Below are positions 63,456 to 64,000 of a stretch of DNA of 64,000 bases, in pieces (position 1 is the first letter of the stretch; each line of letters starts with the position of its first letter). The notes beneath the pieces are model-generated. The model was given only the letters and a program-made list of their open reading frames with translations, was not told where the DNA came from and searched no databases. The position numbers and the translations under genes are program-made. Source of the DNA: Verrucomicrobiota bacterium (GTDB lineage Bacteria > Verrucomicrobiota > Verrucomicrobiia > Opitutales > UBA2995); the NCBI GenBank assembly GCA_027622555.1, contig JAQBYJ010000007.1, positions 1 through 64,000 of the forward strand, in the 5' to 3' direction.

Positions 63456-64000
63456 GTGAAGTATGATTATCTCATCGTCGGCCAAGGTATTGCCGGCAGT
63501 TTGCTCGCGCTAAATCTAATCGGTCGAGGGAAGCGCGTACTGGTGGTTGATGACGGGCACATCCATTCGGCTTCCAAAGTAGCTGCCGGGTTGATTAATC
63601 CCATAACCGGGCGAAGGCATGTTCTGACCTGGCGATTTCTGGAATTCTGGAAATTCCTTCTCGAAGATTATCCGAAATGGGAGACGCAGTTGGGGAGCGT
63701 GTTTTTTTATCAAAAACCGCTGCTTCGGTTTCTTAAGACCGCTGACGAGAAAACCTTTTTTGAGCTAAAATATAACGCGGGCGATTTTGAAGGAATTGAT
63801 TTAGAGTATCCTGTAAAAACAGATTCGTTGTCTGGATTGCTGGTGGAAGAAGCAGCTTATCAACTTCAACAAACGGGTTTTGTGGCCCAGAATGAATTTA
63901 TTCTAAAGACGAGGACGTGGTTGAATAAAACGGGGTGCTTGCTGGAGGATACCTGGAGTTCACTTGATTTTGATCGAGATCCTGAGGGAGTTCGATGGAA
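63456..64000 (+). CDS. FAD-dependent oxidoreductase, 3' truncated by window edge
   Basis: The frame runs from a GTG at 63456 (alternative TTG at 63438) to the window end, giving 181 residues. The N terminus is a Rossmann FAD-binding motif, YLIVGQGIAGSLLALNL, then VLVVDDGH and AAGLINPITGRR, typical of D-amino-acid-oxidase-like (DAO) FAD enzymes such as those of the MnmC C-terminal or glycine oxidase type. Catalytic specificity cannot be read from this half. It carries no predicted signal peptide. Confidence 0.8.
   Translation, partial: MKYDYLIVGQGIAGSLLALNLIGRGKRVLVVDDGHIHSASKVAAGLINPITGRRHVLTWRFLEFWKFLLEDYPKWETQLGSVFFYQKPLLRFLKTADEKTFFELKYNAGDFEGIDLEYPVKTDSLSGLLVEEAAYQLQQTGFVAQNEFILKTRTWLNKTGCLLEDTWSSLDFDRDPEGVRW

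Overview
The window looks like a chromosomal segment of a Verrucomicrobiota bacterium, most likely class Opitutia (Opitutales/Puniceicoccales-like). This is inferred from gene content: a paired PSD1/DUF1549/DUF1553 protein and Tat-exported DUF1501 protein, a secreted Cys-type sulfatase, LL-diaminopimelate aminotransferase (dapL), GTP-dependent PEP carboxykinase, and an mcsA-mcsB-clpC cluster beside an outer-membrane-type lipoprotein. No rRNA or tRNA gene is visible, so the placement rests on protein families alone.

Left part (1-32 kb) is mostly housekeeping. It runs: a MidA-like methyltransferase (minus strand) divergent from a CtpA-type protease; a coupled Lrp/AsnC regulator and class I aminotransferase; der, fmt, a LysM/coiled-coil protein, parB, secG and a LolA-like periplasmic protein. 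Next come a tandem ribbon-helix-helix protein with a lysine/alanine/proline histone-H1-like tail, an M20 amidohydrolase and pckG. The activated-methyl pair metK-ahcY follows, preceded by a strong palindrome, then ilvE. The protein-arginine-phosphorylation/ClpC cluster ends at a strong terminator and is followed by a transglutaminase-like TPR protein, ndk, xerD, a lipoprotein and an HNH protein. A minus-strand pair, glnD then a double-GAF histidine kinase, and the ybaB-recR pair close this part.

Middle part (32-49 kb): an NrtS-like small membrane protein, an M16 protease, a HAD phosphatase and a rhomboid protease. These are followed by a secreted/surface block: PSD1-DUF1553, DUF1501, a nucleotidyltransferase with its small partner, a CBM9/DUF5916 outer-membrane protein, a secreted glycosidase-like propeller and an LVIVD propeller.

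Right part (49-64 kb) has more accessory DNA. A repeat-rich 0.77 kb spacer leads into a decayed antitoxin/parE pair and small hypotheticals. Then come a TPP-dependent enzyme, a lipoprotein fusing a beta-lactamase-fold hydrolase to a NamZ (DUF1343) muramidase, an EVE protein, LD-carboxypeptidase, a sulfatase, a 0.58 kb REP-bearing spacer bounded by a perfect 25-bp inverted repeat, a DUF697-like membrane protein, dapL, a GNAT acetyltransferase, a flavin reductase and the 5' part of an FAD oxidoreductase. REP-like GTAG hairpin pairs recur at three sites here.

Best candidates for unusual biology are the RHH/H1-tail fusion, a complete-looking phospho-arginine degradation system without an adjacent CtsR, the muropeptide hydrolase fusion, the metK palindrome and the inverted-repeat-bounded REP island. 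I see no CRISPR array, prophage or clear undescribed defence island.
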